The translations under genes and the position numbers were made by a program. From JADGHX01 sp963837755 (GTDB taxonomy: Bacteria; Pseudomonadota; Gammaproteobacteria; Steroidobacterales; Steroidobacteraceae): a DNA stretch of 64,000 nt. Shown piece by piece: positions 33,862 to 43,380 of this stretch. The DNA lies in contig CAWIOP010000003.1 in assembly GCA_963837755.1 (NCBI GenBank), forward strand, positions 372,001 to 436,000, written 5' to 3'. The notes under the pieces were generated by a model. The model was given only the letters and a program-made list of their open reading frames with translations, did no database searches and was not told the DNA's origin. Position 1 is the first letter of the stretch. The number at the start of each line of letters is the position of its first letter.

Positions 33862-36333
33862 ATGTACTCGGACTTCAAATTCGCCGTCCGCTCGCTCGTG
33901 AAGACGCCTGGGTTCACGCTCGTCGCGCTGTTCACGCTGGCGCTCGGGATTGGCGGGACCGTCGCGATCTTCAGCATGGTGAACGCGGTTCTTCTCAAGC
34001 CATTGCCCTTTGCGCAGCCGGAGCGACTGGTGCGGATCTACACGGAGTTTCCTTCATATCCGAACGGCGGAATACGACGGTTTGTCGCTTCAGAAGCTGA
34101 ATACTTCGATCTGCTCCGCGAGACGCGTTCGTGGCAATCGCTCGGTGCGTGGAGCACGGGCGGCGTCAATATCACGACTTCGGAAGCTCCCATTCGAGTC
34201 ACCGCTTCTTTCGTGACCGGAGGACTGCTGGCCTCTTTGGGCGTCGCGCCGGCCTTTGGCCGAGGGATCACGCCGAAGGACGACGAACCCGGCGCGCCAC
34301 GCGTGGCGATCATTTCGCATGGCCTGTGGCAACGCGCGTATGGCGGCGACCGCGCCATCGTGGGTCGCGATATCCTGCTGGACGGAAGGAATCAGACGGT
34401 CGTCGGTGTGATGCCGGAGGACTTCCGCTTCCCCGTCGGAGACGCGCAGACCAGTGACATCTGGGTTCCTTCGCAGATCGATCCCGCGCATGCCGTGAAT
34501 GACTCCCATAGTGTGGCGCTGCTGGGGCACCTCAAGCCGGGCGTAACGCTTCAGCAGGCGCAGGCGGAGCTCGATGCGCTGGTGCTGGAAAGCGGGCGCA
34601 CCGGTTCGGGCCATCATTTCGATCCGAAGGATCACACGCTCTTGAGCTCCGGTCTGCATGACGAGGTCGTACGCAGCGTTCGGCCGGCCCTGCAGATGCT
34701 GTTCGGCGCGGTGTGCTTTTTGTTGTTGATCGCCTGCGCGAACGTCGCCAGTCTCCTGCTGGCGCGCGCGGAAGCGCGACAGCGCGAAATCGCAATCCGC
34801 GGCGCATTGGGTGCCGGCTTGCGCAGACTTGCTCGCCAATTCGCCTCCGAAGGCATCCTGCTGTCACTGCTCGGGGCGTTGTTTGGCCTGCTGTTTGCGC
34901 AGAGTGGCCTGCAACTCGTGAAATTAACGGGCACCACCAGCATGTCGCAGGTGGCAGACGCGAGGATCGACGGGAACGTGATTCTCTTCGCCGTCGCGAT
35001 GAGCCTGCTGACGGGGCTGGTGTTCGGGCTTGCCCCACTGGTCCACGTTCTCAAACGCAACCTGCACGGCGCGATGAAATCCGCCGCCGCGTCGACGACG
35101 GAGGGCGGGGGTACGCAACGATTCCGGCAGGCTCTGATCGTCGGGCAACTTGCTCTGGCGCTCGTCCTGTTGACTGGTACCGGCCTGATGTTGCGCGCGT
35201 TCTGGAAGTTGCAACAGGTCGATGCCGGCTTCGATCCGAGGGGCGTCGTGACCATGGCCGTCGCGCTGCCGGAGAGCCTCTATGAGGGAGAAGCCGCCCG
35301 GAGCTTCTGGACGAAACTCCAAGGGCGTCTCTCCGCACTGCCTGGCGTGCAAAGTGCGGCACTCACCAAGGATTTGCCGCCGGCTTCGGAAGGCTTCGGC
35401 TTCGGAACGCAGATCGAAGGTTTCGTTCCGGTAGCAGGGGGGCCGATAGCTCTCGTTCCCGGGCACGACGTTTCGACCCCGGTGGTCGACTACTACCGAA
35501 TCATAACTCCGAGCTATTTCGAGACGCTGAAGATTCGACTCGTGGAAGGTCGGCGGTTCGATGAACGTGATGATGCGCAGTCGGCACGCGTGGCGATCGT
35601 CAATCAGACGTTGGTGCGGGCGATCTGGGGGAGTGCCAGCGCGCTGGGGCATCGACTACGTCCCGCCGGCAACCCCTCTTGGTACACCATCATCGGAGTC
35701 GTTGCTGATACGCCGAACGCCGGTCTCGCGGAGCCCGCAGGGACCGAAATCTACTTTTCATACGCACAGGAGTGGGCGCTTTCCGCAAGATTGAGAGTGC
35801 CGTACATCGCAGTGCGTTCCAGCGCTCCAACGGCGTCCGTCGTGAGCGCGGTAGGACGTGAACTGGCTGGCATCGACCCGACCCTGCCGTTGGCGAAGGT
35901 GCGGACCATGGAAGAAGTGATGTCCGAGGCTCAATCGCGCCCTCGCTTCCTCACGCTGGTGCTGTCACTGTTTGCGAGCGTCGCCCTGGTACTCGCCGCC
36001 GTCGGGATCTATGGCGTCATTTCCTACGCCGTGGCCCAAAGAACCAGGGAGTTCGGGATTCGCATGGCCCTCGGCGCGCAACCCCGTTCCGTGCAGAATC
36101 TGGTGATCCGGCAAGGATTAACGCTCGTGGTCTGCGGCCTGCTCGTCGGCCTTGCGTGCTCGCTGGCGTTGACCCGGTTTCTGTCGGGGTTCCTGTTTGG
36201 TATCGCCCCTAAGGACCCTGTTGCGTTTGTGGGGGTCTCGTTGCTGTTGGGAGCTACTGCAATGCTTGCGAGCTACATTCCCGCAAGGCGAGCCACGCGA
36301 GTCGATCCGCTGGTCGCGCTCAGGGCCGAGTGA
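33862..36333 (+). CDS. ABC transporter permease, ADOP/MacB-FtsX duplicated type
   Basis: An 823-residue inner-membrane permease. The first helix (VALFTLALGIGGTVAIFSMV) starts the MacB-type periplasmic core. A three-helix FtsX block follows around residues 280-400 (LLLIACANVASLLLARAEAR, REIAIRGALGAG). A second core and FtsX block end the protein (FGIRMALGAQ). About 800 residues with duplicated cores is the 'acidobacterial duplicated orphan permease' form, here with its own ATPase. The role is export of an antibiotic-like or peptide compound, by family. Confidence 0.9.
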   Translation: MYSDFKFAVRSLVKTPGFTLVALFTLALGIGGTVAIFSMVNAVLLKPLPFAQPERLVRIYTEFPSYPNGGIRRFVASEAEYFDLLRETRSWQSLGAWSTGGVNITTSEAPIRVTASFVTGGLLASLGVAPAFGRGITPKDDEPGAPRVAIISHGLWQRAYGGDRAIVGRDILLDGRNQTVVGVMPEDFRFPVGDAQTSDIWVPSQIDPAHAVNDSHSVALLGHLKPGVTLQQAQAELDALVLESGRTGSGHHFDPKDHTLLSSGLHDEVVRSVRPALQMLFGAVCFLLLIACANVASLLLARAEARQREIAIRGALGAGLRRLARQFASEGILLSLLGALFGLLFAQSGLQLVKLTGTTSMSQVADARIDGNVILFAVAMSLLTGLVFGLAPLVHVLKRNLHGAMKSAAASTTEGGGTQRFRQALIVGQLALALVLLTGTGLMLRAFWKLQQVDAGFDPRGVVTMAVALPESLYEGEAARSFWTKLQGRLSALPGVQSAALTKDLPPASEGFGFGTQIEGFVPVAGGPIALVPGHDVSTPVVDYYRIITPSYFETLKIRLVEGRRFDERDDAQSARVAIVNQTLVRAIWGSASALGHRLRPAGNPSWYTIIGVVADTPNAGLAEPAGTEIYFSYAQEWALSARLRVPYIAVRSSAPTASVVSAVGRELAGIDPTLPLAKVRTMEEVMSEAQSRPRFLTLVLSLFASVALVLAAVGIYGVISYAVAQRTREFGIRMALGAQPRSVQNLVIRQGLTLVVCGLLVGLACSLALTRFLSGFLFGIAPKDPVAFVGVSLLLGATAMLASYIPARRATRVDPLVALRAE

Positions 36334-36346
36334 TATTACCTCGCTG

Positions 36347-37735
36347 ATGGCACCACGCCTCCTGATCGCCGACGACCAACAGGACGTTCTCTCCGCGCTA
36401 CGCCTTGCGCTTTGCCGGGAAGATCTCGACGTCGTCACGGTCAGCTCCACGGACGGCGCATTGGCCGCAGTGGCTGGCGAGCCGTTCGACGCCGTGCTCA
36501 TCGATCTCAACTACACGCGCGACACGACCTCCGGAACGGAAGGACTGGAACTGCTCGGCAGGCTCCGCGAAGTGGACCCGGATGTTCCCGTGATCGTGAT
36601 GACCGCCTGGGCGACGGTCGGCATTGCGGTGGAAGTGATGCGCGCCGGTGCGCGCGACTTCCTCGAGAAGCCGTGGGACAACGCCCGGCTGCTCTCCATC
36701 GTTCGCAACCAGCTTGCGCTCGGGCGTGCCCTGCGCCGCAGCCGCCAGCTCGAAGCCGAGAACGCCTTGCTGCGGGGGCCAGATGAACCCGCCATGATTG
36801 GCGAATCGCCGCAAATGCAGGCGGTACTCGACGTTGCGCGTCGCGTTGCGGCCTCCGATGCGACCGTACTGATCACCGGCGAGAACGGCACGGGCAAGAG
36901 CTCGCTTGCGCGCCTCGTCCATCGATGGTCCGCGCGTCGGGAGCGGTCGCTGATCGAGGTGAACGTCGGTGCACTGCCCGAAGGCCTATTCGAAAGCGAA
37001 ATGTTCGGGCACGTGCGCGGCGCTTTCACTGATGCGCGAGCCGAGCGGTCGGGGCGGTTCGAGCTCGCGCACGACGGCACACTGTTCCTGGATGAGATCG
37101 GAAGCCTGACGCTCGGCCAGCAGGCCAAGCTGCTGCGTGTCCTTGAGAGCGGCGAGTTCGAGCCCCTCGGCTCCTCGAGAACACGCAAGGCGAACGTGCG
37201 CCTGATCGCGGCGACCAACGCGGATCTGAACCGCCTGGTCGAGGAGGGGCGATTTCGCGCGGACCTGATGTTCCGGATCAACATGGTCGAGATCGCGATG
37301 CCGGCCTTGCGTGAGCGGAGCGCGGACATCGTTCCGCTCGCGCGTGCCTCGCTTGCCTCGGCAACGCAAAGACATGGGCGCGATGTGCGCGGATTCACGT
37401 CTGATGCGATCAGGGGGCTGCAGCAATATCCGTGGCCCGGCAACGTGCGGGAGCTGCGAAACGTGGTGGAACGCGCGGTTCTGCTCGCCTCCGGCAGTCA
37501 CATCGGTCGCGCCGATCTGCGTTTGAATGCCGCGGAGTCGAGGCCACCGAGGCTCGAGCAGATGAGCCTCGAAGATGCCGAGCGGGCGCTGGTGCTCGCC
37601 GCGATGAGGCGCTTCGAAGGCAACGTCGCGGGGGCCGCGGGCGCATTGGGAATCTCCCGAAGCAGCATGTACCGGCGCATGGAGAAGCTCGGCATTCGCG
37701 CGGATGGCCGCACGGACAGCGGCACTGATGACTAG
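36347..37735 (+). CDS. NtrC-family sigma-54 response regulator
   Basis: A 462-residue regulator. The receiver domain (1-125) has phospho-acceptor Asp in VLIDLNYT and Lys in FLEKPW. The AAA+ domain (about 150-380) has Walker A GENGTGKSS, Walker B GTLFLDEIG and WPGNVRELRNVV. The sigma-54 contact loop reads GAFTDA instead of the classic GAFTGA; the essential threonine is kept. A Fis-type helix-turn-helix (VAGAAGALGISRSSMYRRME) ends the domain part. It lies 13 bp after the permease and overlaps the kinase gene (ATGACTAG). It probably controls this exporter operon through sigma-54. Confidence 0.92.
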   Translation: MAPRLLIADDQQDVLSALRLALCREDLDVVTVSSTDGALAAVAGEPFDAVLIDLNYTRDTTSGTEGLELLGRLREVDPDVPVIVMTAWATVGIAVEVMRAGARDFLEKPWDNARLLSIVRNQLALGRALRRSRQLEAENALLRGPDEPAMIGESPQMQAVLDVARRVAASDATVLITGENGTGKSSLARLVHRWSARRERSLIEVNVGALPEGLFESEMFGHVRGAFTDARAERSGRFELAHDGTLFLDEIGSLTLGQQAKLLRVLESGEFEPLGSSRTRKANVRLIAATNADLNRLVEEGRFRADLMFRINMVEIAMPALRERSADIVPLARASLASATQRHGRDVRGFTSDAIRGLQQYPWPGNVRELRNVVERAVLLASGSHIGRADLRLNAAESRPPRLEQMSLEDAERALVLAAMRRFEGNVAGAAGALGISRSSMYRRMEKLGIRADGRTDSGTDD

Positions 37736-39101
37736 CACTGCGCATTCGGGTCGACTGCGCAGTCGCTACGAATCGGTCGTTGCGCGGCGGACAATCGCCC
37801 TGGCGGCACCGGGCGGGTTGTTTGGTCTGTGGTCGATCTGGCAACTGCCGATGAGCACGCTCTGGTGCTCGGTCTGGAGTGTCGTCCTCTTGCTTGCGCT
37901 GGGGGCGCTGGTTTGCACGTTGCTCAAGGCCGTCAACATGCCTCTGCGCGGTCTCGCAAACGTTGTGGAAGCCTATCGTGGGGGCGACTACACCATCCGC
38001 GGCAATCGGAGCATCGCGGGCGATGCGCTCGGCGATCTGGTCGCCGAGATCAATTCCCTTGGTGGAACTCTTCATGAGCAGCGTCTCAAGGCGATCGAGG
38101 TCACAGCGTTGCTCGACAAGCTCATCGGTGCGATCGGCGTCGCGGTTCTCGCTTTCGATGGCGAGCGGCGCTTGCGACTGTGCAATCCGGCGGCGGCGCG
38201 GCTGCTCGGCCTGGCCGTAGGCGGCGAAGGCGGCCGGGCGGCGAGCGACCTCGGGCTCGAATCGCTGCTGAGCGATACCATGCGCATGCAGATCGTGACC
38301 ACGATCGCCGGGCGCTCCGGCCGCTGGCAGGTGACTCACGGCACGTTTCGCGAGAGTGGCCTCGCTCAACACCTGCTCATCATTTCCGATGTGCAACCGG
38401 TCTTGAGGGAAGAGGAGCGGGCGGCTTGGCAGCGGCTGATTCGCGTCATGGGGCACGAGGTGAACAACTCGCTTGCACCGATCAAATCGATGGCCGAATC
38501 GCTGCACTCTCTGCTAAGCGATGTGCTTGCAGACGGAAAGATGCGCAATGACACGCTCGATGCCCTGCGTGTGGTCGGCGAGCGCGCGGCGGGCCTGGGT
38601 CGATTCCTCGCGCAATACAGTCGCCTCGCCCGGGTGCCCACGGCTCATTCGCGCTGGCAGCCGTTGGCTCCCGTGCTTGCGCGCGTCGCTGCCCTGGAGA
38701 CGATGCAGCGAATGAAGATCGAGGTCGCGGAGAATCTGGAGGCGTGCATTGACGCGGATCAACTCGAGCAGGCGCTCATCAATCTCGGCAAGAACGCCGT
38801 CGAGGCGCAGGAGGGCCGGGACGGGGAGGCCCGCATCGAGGCGCGGGCTCGCGGAGCGGACCTGATCATTGCGATTACGGATGACGGAGTCGGTGTCGCG
38901 AATCTCGATAATCTGTTCGTGCCGTTCTTCACGACCAAGCGAGGTGGCAGTGGAGTCGGACTGGTCCTGTCGCGCCAGCTCGTCGAAGCTCACGGCGGCA
39001 CGCTGTCGCTGGAGAATCGCGGCGGCAGACCCGGCGCAGTAGCGACGCTCGTGATACCCGGGGCCGCCCGTCTGCCGGCACGCTTGCGCGCCGAGCAATG
39101 A
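37728..39101 (+). CDS. Membrane sensor histidine kinase (NtrY-like), partner of the regulator
   Basis: A 457-residue kinase starting at ATG 37728, overlapping the regulator stop. Two membrane helices (about 25-70) are followed by a HAMP-like segment and a PAS-like region (GVAVLAFDGERRLRLCNPAA). The phospho-acceptor His lies in RVMGHEVNNSLAPIKSM. The ATPase boxes are NLGKNAVEA, DDGVGV and FFTTKRGGSGVGLVLSRQL. Only a very short periplasmic loop is present, so it may sense the membrane or the transporter itself. It closes the five-gene exporter operon. Confidence 0.92.
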   Translation: MTSTAHSGRLRSRYESVVARRTIALAAPGGLFGLWSIWQLPMSTLWCSVWSVVLLLALGALVCTLLKAVNMPLRGLANVVEAYRGGDYTIRGNRSIAGDALGDLVAEINSLGGTLHEQRLKAIEVTALLDKLIGAIGVAVLAFDGERRLRLCNPAAARLLGLAVGGEGGRAASDLGLESLLSDTMRMQIVTTIAGRSGRWQVTHGTFRESGLAQHLLIISDVQPVLREEERAAWQRLIRVMGHEVNNSLAPIKSMAESLHSLLSDVLADGKMRNDTLDALRVVGERAAGLGRFLAQYSRLARVPTAHSRWQPLAPVLARVAALETMQRMKIEVAENLEACIDADQLEQALINLGKNAVEAQEGRDGEARIEARARGADLIIAITDDGVGVANLDNLFVPFFTTKRGGSGVGLVLSRQLVEAHGGTLSLENRGGRPGAVATLVIPGAARLPARLRAEQ

Positions 39102-39328
39102 ATGAAGGGACTAGTTTATTGTGGCGCACGGAGTCGCGCTGAGGCGGGCGGCAACTATCGGGGCAACAACTGCCTCAACCGAGCTTCGTCATCAATCCGA
39201 TCAAGACGTTAGGCGGCGATTTGAGAGACTCCCTTCCACCGCTCCCCTCCAGTCTGGGTCCGCGTGCCGTCCTCGCGGTGACTTTTTGCGAAATGAGGGT
39301 TCGAAGGACGCGATTGAGCGGGGTGCGG
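39102..39328. other. Intergenic, nothing recognised
   Basis: Short region between the kinase gene and the convergent GIY-YIG-like gene. No gene, terminator or clear repeat is seen. Confidence 0.4.
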
Positions 39329-40276
39329 CTATTGCCGTTTGCGACCGCGTGGTTTGAGTTGAGGCAGCCAGTGCTCGGGGTTCTGCGGCGCGGTTCCAAT
39401 CGGCGCCCAGAATGTATCGCGGTGATCGCGAGGCGCCCACGAACGGGGCGGAGGCATGGCCATGGCGTCGCGCATCGAGCGGTGCGCGGCGGGCCACGTG
39501 TCCTTGAACGTGAAATCATTGAGCAGCAGCGGGATGCCATACGGTCCCGGCCGCGGCGTCCAGGTTCTACTGACGACCTGGCAGTAAGCGTCTGCTTCGA
39601 ACACGACACTGGACTGCGACTCGGCCTCTTCCGGGGCGGGTAGCCAGACGAGCCGTTCGCCTGGCATCAACCGCTCACGCCCGTTGATCATCCCATTGGC
39701 AACCGTTTCTTCACGATCGAGATACGGAACCGGATCATCGCTGCCTCCGGGATCGAGGTCGCTGAACCCGGCGATCTGGCCAGGGCAGTCCGCTCCGAAG
39801 ATCTTGAGCAGATCGCCATAGGAATGAGCCTGCCAAAGATCGATGGGTTCCGGCGGGGCGAGCAGGCTCTTGCTGGAGAGAAGCGCAAAGGACTGCCCCG
39901 CTTCGAGTGTCAACGCGAGTCGGTCTCCCGTCCTCAAGCGATGCGGTTGCGGCGACTTCCAGCTCGCGATACCGGCCACATCAATCGCCGCCAAACGCAC
40001 GGCTTCGGTCGCCTTCTCTACGGGAACCCGGAAGAACTCACGCCTCGCGTTCGTGCGATGCTCATCGAGAACCTCGTGGGCCTTTCGCTCGACTGCTTCG
40101 GGCCGCGATGTCGCTATCCGGTACGCGACTTTGAATGGCTCCGGAACACCAGTCGTGTAAAGGTCTTTAGCGCGATCCTCAGGCAGCCAGGACGTGAGGC
40201 CCACCTTTACGATGCCCGGCATCGAGTCATTGGTTACAACGTAGACAAAGCCGATCGTGTTTCGCGAGAGAGCCAT
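39329..40276 (-). CDS. GIY-YIG-like (T5orf172/MUG113-type) protein with long C-terminal extension
   Basis: A 315-residue protein; ATG 40276 is preferred because ACGGAGAACC lies just upstream. The N-terminal ~95 residues show GFVYVVTNDSMPGIVKVGLT, then PEPFKVAYRI, EAVERKAHEVLDEHR and REFFRVP. This is the T5orf172/MUG113 branch of GIY-YIG nucleases, with Tyr, Lys and the Glu/His helix present. The remaining ~220 residues show no known domain. Such proteins occur in phages and islands. It is the gene nearest to the tRNA-Pro attachment site, where an integrase would normally be. Confidence 0.75.
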   Translation of the reverse strand: MALSRNTIGFVYVVTNDSMPGIVKVGLTSWLPEDRAKDLYTTGVPEPFKVAYRIATSRPEAVERKAHEVLDEHRTNARREFFRVPVEKATEAVRLAAIDVAGIASWKSPQPHRLRTGDRLALTLEAGQSFALLSSKSLLAPPEPIDLWQAHSYGDLLKIFGADCPGQIAGFSDLDPGGSDDPVPYLDREETVANGMINGRERLMPGERLVWLPAPEEAESQSSVVFEADAYCQVVSRTWTPRPGPYGIPLLLNDFTFKDTWPAAHRSMRDAMAMPPPRSWAPRDHRDTFWAPIGTAPQNPEHWLPQLKPRGRKRQ

Positions 40277-40746
40277 CCGGTTCTCCGTGGGCAAGCGTGA
40301 TCATATGCTCGGATACCCCGCCCATTCACGAAGGTCGCCGCCGAGTCAGCGACGGCACTTCACTCCATTGCTCATCCGTGTTGATACGGGCACTCGATAT
40401 CGGATACCAGCGGTGGGTGGAAGGGAGGTAGTTTCGGTCGGCCAACCGCGCCGGACTCGAGTCGCAACGCCCCGCTGAGGACTTGAGTTGGCGAGACTTG
40501 CCGAGCGCTACCTCCTGACGAGCAACATCAATGGCCGAATTGCTCGGCACACGTTACCGATCGACGGAGTTCATCAGCGAAGTGAGAAGCGGGGGAGCAC
40601 GAGATGCAACGCTTTGCATCGGAGTGCCCCATGCGACTGCGAGCAGCGTTGCGCGTCGACCCACCATCGTCGCCGCGCGAGGTTTGTACTCGCCGCTGGG
40701 AGCAGCCATGAATCTGGCCCCCAATTGGCCCCCAGCGCCACGCGAA
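40277..40746. other. Gene-poor end of the island
   Basis: No gene is supported. Near the right end, tggcccccaattggccccca at 40718-40738 contains two copies of TGGCCCCCA, which look like arm-type binding sites of a tyrosine recombinase. An integrase gene is not found here. Confidence 0.45.
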
Positions 40747-40869
<123 letters not shown>

Positions 40870-40927
40870 AAGGTCGGATCCGGCGCGGCCTCAGGCGGGC
40901 GGGCGGCGGTAAGCGGCGAGGGCGCGC

Positions 40928-40956
40928 AGTGTACTGAAGGGGCCCCCCGGCATCAA
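40928..40956 (-). promoter_or_regulatory. Sigma-70 promoter of tRNA-Pro
   Basis: On the minus strand TTGATG (complement of 40951-40956) and TACACT (complement of 40928-40933) are separated by exactly 17 bp. It lies about 60 bp upstream of the tRNA 5' end and points toward it, so the transcript would have a leader of about 50 nt. Confidence 0.55.
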
Positions 40957-41044
40957 ATGTTCCGTCAGGACGGCCATTTACGCCGGGGCGATTCGCGATG
41001 CGATCCGCGCCCCGGGCCGTCCAGCGGCCGCCGCGAGCGGCTCG

Positions 41045-41761
41045 CTATTCCTTTTCGGGCCCACCCAGCGCGGGCGGCGCCTCTGCAGGCTCCGAGGCAG
41101 GCGAGCCATCGGCATCGGGGCTGTCCCCCGAAAACATTTGCGCGGTCGCCCCTTCCACCGCGCCGATCTTCGCGCTGTCGCTCACATACAGCTCCACGTC
41201 GCGCTCGAACTTCATAGTGCCTTCGACCACGGCGCCGGGCCCGATCACGATGCGTGGAATGTTGTCACCCAGGCCCATGGAAAGCTCCGGCTTTTTCACA
41301 TGAATGCCGCCTTCCACGCGTGAGCCCGTGCCCACCTGGATGTCGCCATTGAACGTGGTGATGCCGCTGCCCACGTGTGCCGCGTCGAGCCGGATATCCC
41401 CGTTCACGGTTCTGACCTCGCCGCCCACGTTCGCGTTTTTGCCGAGCTGGACGCCGCCGTTCACTGTCTGCGCGTCGTGGGCAACCTTGGTGTTGCTGCC
41501 GATGCGAATGCCGCCGTTCACGGTCTTCGCGGAGTCGGCGGTCACGTTGTCGCCCAGGCGCACGCCGCCGTTGACCGTGGCCGCTTCGCCAACCTTCGCG
41601 CCATCGCCCACTTTCACGCCGCCGTTCACGGTGGTGGCGGCTTCCACCGTCGCGCCGCGTGGCACGTTGACACCCCCGTTGACGCCAGCGGGGCCACAGC
41701 CGTTGAGCGCGACAACGGCGAGCGCCAACGGAGCGAGAAGGTGCGTTCTGTTAAACGGCAT
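41045..41761 (-). CDS. Lipoprotein with tandem TVNGGxxxG repeats (bactofilin/DUF4097-like)
   Basis: A 238-residue protein. ATG 41761 gives a leader ending in the lipobox ALNGC, so it is a lipid-anchored envelope protein. Residues about 30-150 contain seven 16-17-residue repeats of the type ATTVNGGVKVGDGAKVGE, giving a regular beta-solenoid. A longer last unit, KPELSMGLGDNIPRIVIGPG, precedes a Pro/Ala/Glu-rich tail. Such repeats are seen in DUF4097/polymer-forming proteins; the function is unknown. A TATATATAA at 41774-41782 just upstream is a plausible -10 element. It is intact and separate from ispB. Confidence 0.75.
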   Translation of the reverse strand: MPFNRTHLLAPLALAVVALNGCGPAGVNGGVNVPRGATVEAATTVNGGVKVGDGAKVGEAATVNGGVRLGDNVTADSAKTVNGGIRIGSNTKVAHDAQTVNGGVQLGKNANVGGEVRTVNGDIRLDAAHVGSGITTFNGDIQVGTGSRVEGGIHVKKPELSMGLGDNIPRIVIGPGAVVEGTMKFERDVELYVSDSAKIGAVEGATAQMFSGDSPDADGSPASEPAEAPPALGGPEKE

Positions 41762-41860
41762 GCCGGCTCTCCCTATATATAAGTGTCTACCTGCCTTGAA
41801 CACAGCGGCTCAATGCCTGGTTGCAGTGCCCCTGTGCTGCCGCCTGTCCGTGTGCCCACT

Positions 41861-42829
41861 TCAGGTGGTGTGGTCCACCGCAAATCGGGCGAGCGCGCCA
41901 AGCGCCTGCTTGTATGGGGTCTGCGCCAACGGCGCGAGTGCGGCCAATGCCTTGTCCGACTCGGCGCGCGCCAGTTTAGTGGTGTATTCGAGCCCGCCCG
42001 TGGAGTCGATGGCCGCGATGATGGCGTCGAGCTGGTCGATGCCGCCGTGCTCGATGGCGCTGCGAACGATGTCTTTCTGTGCAGGCGTGCCGTGCTTCAG
42101 CGCATGGATCAGTGGAAGAGTGGGCTTGCCTTCCGCCAGGTCGTCGCCGATGTTCTTGCCGCGCGTGGCCGGGTCTGAGCGATAGTCGAGCACGTCATCC
42201 ATGAGCTGATACGCCGTGCCCAGATGCCGGCCGTATTTCGCGAGCGAGCGCTGCAATTCCGGCGCGGCGTTCGCGAGCACCGCGGCCACTTCCGCGCCCG
42301 CTTCGAACAGCCGCGCGGTCTTGCGATAGATCACTTCGAGATACCGCTGCTCGGTGGTCTCCGGGTCGTTCGCGTTCATCAGCTGCAGCACTTCGCCTTC
42401 GGCGATGATGTTCGTGGCGTCCGCCATGATCTCCATCACGCGCTGCGAGCTCAGCGCCGCCATCATCTGGAAGGCGCGCGAATACACGAAATCGCCCACC
42501 AGCACGCTGGCCTGGTTGCCGAACACTTCGTTCGCGGTGTCGCGGCCGCGGCGCATGGAGGAGCCATCCACCACGTCGTCGTGCAGAAGCGTGGCGGTAT
42601 GAATGAACTCGATAAAGGCTGCCGCCTCGAAGTAGGTGTCGCCCTTGCCATTGCAGGCGCGGCTGGCCAGCACCACTATGAGGGGCCGCAGCCGTTTGCC
42701 GCCGCCGGCGATAATGTGGTCTGCCACCCTGTCTACGAGCGGAACCGTGCTCTTCAGCCGGGCGCGGATGACGTTGTCCACGGAGGACATGTCGGAGCTT
42801 ACGAGGGCGCGGATGTCTTCGAGCGTCAT
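41861..42829 (-). CDS. ispB: Octaprenyl diphosphate synthase
   Basis: A 322-residue trans-prenyl synthase that makes the side chain of ubiquinone. The two Asp-rich motifs are LLHDDVVD (first) and LMDDVLDY (second); GGGKRLRP and GDDLAEGKPTLPLIHA are also present. MTLEDIRALVSSDM at ATG 42829 aligns with the start of E. coli IspB; an in-frame ATG at 42859 is possible. It is divergent from rplU, the arrangement found in many Gammaproteobacteria. Confidence 0.93.
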   Translation of the reverse strand: MTLEDIRALVSSDMSSVDNVIRARLKSTVPLVDRVADHIIAGGGKRLRPLIVVLASRACNGKGDTYFEAAAFIEFIHTATLLHDDVVDGSSMRRGRDTANEVFGNQASVLVGDFVYSRAFQMMAALSSQRVMEIMADATNIIAEGEVLQLMNANDPETTEQRYLEVIYRKTARLFEAGAEVAAVLANAAPELQRSLAKYGRHLGTAYQLMDDVLDYRSDPATRGKNIGDDLAEGKPTLPLIHALKHGTPAQKDIVRSAIEHGGIDQLDAIIAAIDSTGGLEYTTKLARAESDKALAALAPLAQTPYKQALGALARFAVDHTT

Positions 42830-42947
42830 TGCCAGGGGGGTGCCGTGGGGGTCACGCATCCTAGCTGACCGCGCTGCGTGCGGAAACGGCGCCGTAGAAC
42901 CAGGCCGATTCGGCGTAAGTGCTGGTTCCCGCTTGGGAAAACGCGGT

Positions 42948-42976
42948 TTGACCGGGGTGGGGGCGGTGAGTAGAAT
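42948..42976 (+). promoter_or_regulatory. Sigma-70 promoter of rplU-rpmA
   Basis: TTGACC (42948-42953) and TAGAAT (42971-42976) are separated by 17 bp, a near-consensus promoter 44 bp before the rplU start. Confidence 0.7.
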
Positions 42977-43020
42977 GCGCGGCCTTTCGTCGAGTCGACG
43001 TGCCTTTTCCGGAAATCCTC

Positions 43021-43337
43021 ATGTACGCGGTCATCGCCACCGGCGGTAAGCAATACCGGGTTACGAAAGACGCCACCCTGCGCGTCGAAAAGCTTGATGC
43101 CGAGCCCGGCGCCACCGTTGAATTCGGTGAAGTTCTGCTCATGGGCGAGGGCGCCAGCGTCAAGCTGGGCGCTCCGCTGCTGATAGGCAGCAAGGTGCTC
43201 GCCACGGTGGTTCGCCACGGCAAGGGCGAGAAGAAGTCAGCATCGTGAAGTTCCGCCGACGCAAGCACTACCTGCGCCAGAGGAACCATCGCCAGCCCTT
43301 CACGGAAGTGAAGATCACGGAGATCAGCGCAGGCTGA
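43021..43337 (+). CDS. rplU: 50S ribosomal protein L21 (one frame change)
   Basis: MYAVIATGGKQYRVTKDATL begins a standard L21. After HGKGEKK the frame slips at about 43,232; in the next frame the typical end VKFRRRKHYLRQRNHRQPF and TEVKITEISAG continues to the TGA at 43335-43337. Adding one G (AAGAAG-GTC) restores a protein of the usual length of about 105 residues. L21 is core to the ribosome, so a consensus error is more likely than a real mutation. Confidence 0.9.
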
Positions 43338-43380
43338 GCTGGTCCCCCGGAATATTGAAGATTTCAGAGTATAGCACTCC

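Noticed and set aside
39180..39230. Integron attC-like GTTAGGC site
   Set aside because: A single GTTAGGC without a matching inverse core or paired L-box; chance occurrence is likely and no integron integrase is present.
41380..41720. Regularly spaced direct repeats that could suggest a CRISPR array
   Set aside because: Unit length is 48-51 bp, units vary at every copy, and they are in frame with the TVNGG protein repeats of a lipoprotein. They are coding repeats, not CRISPR.
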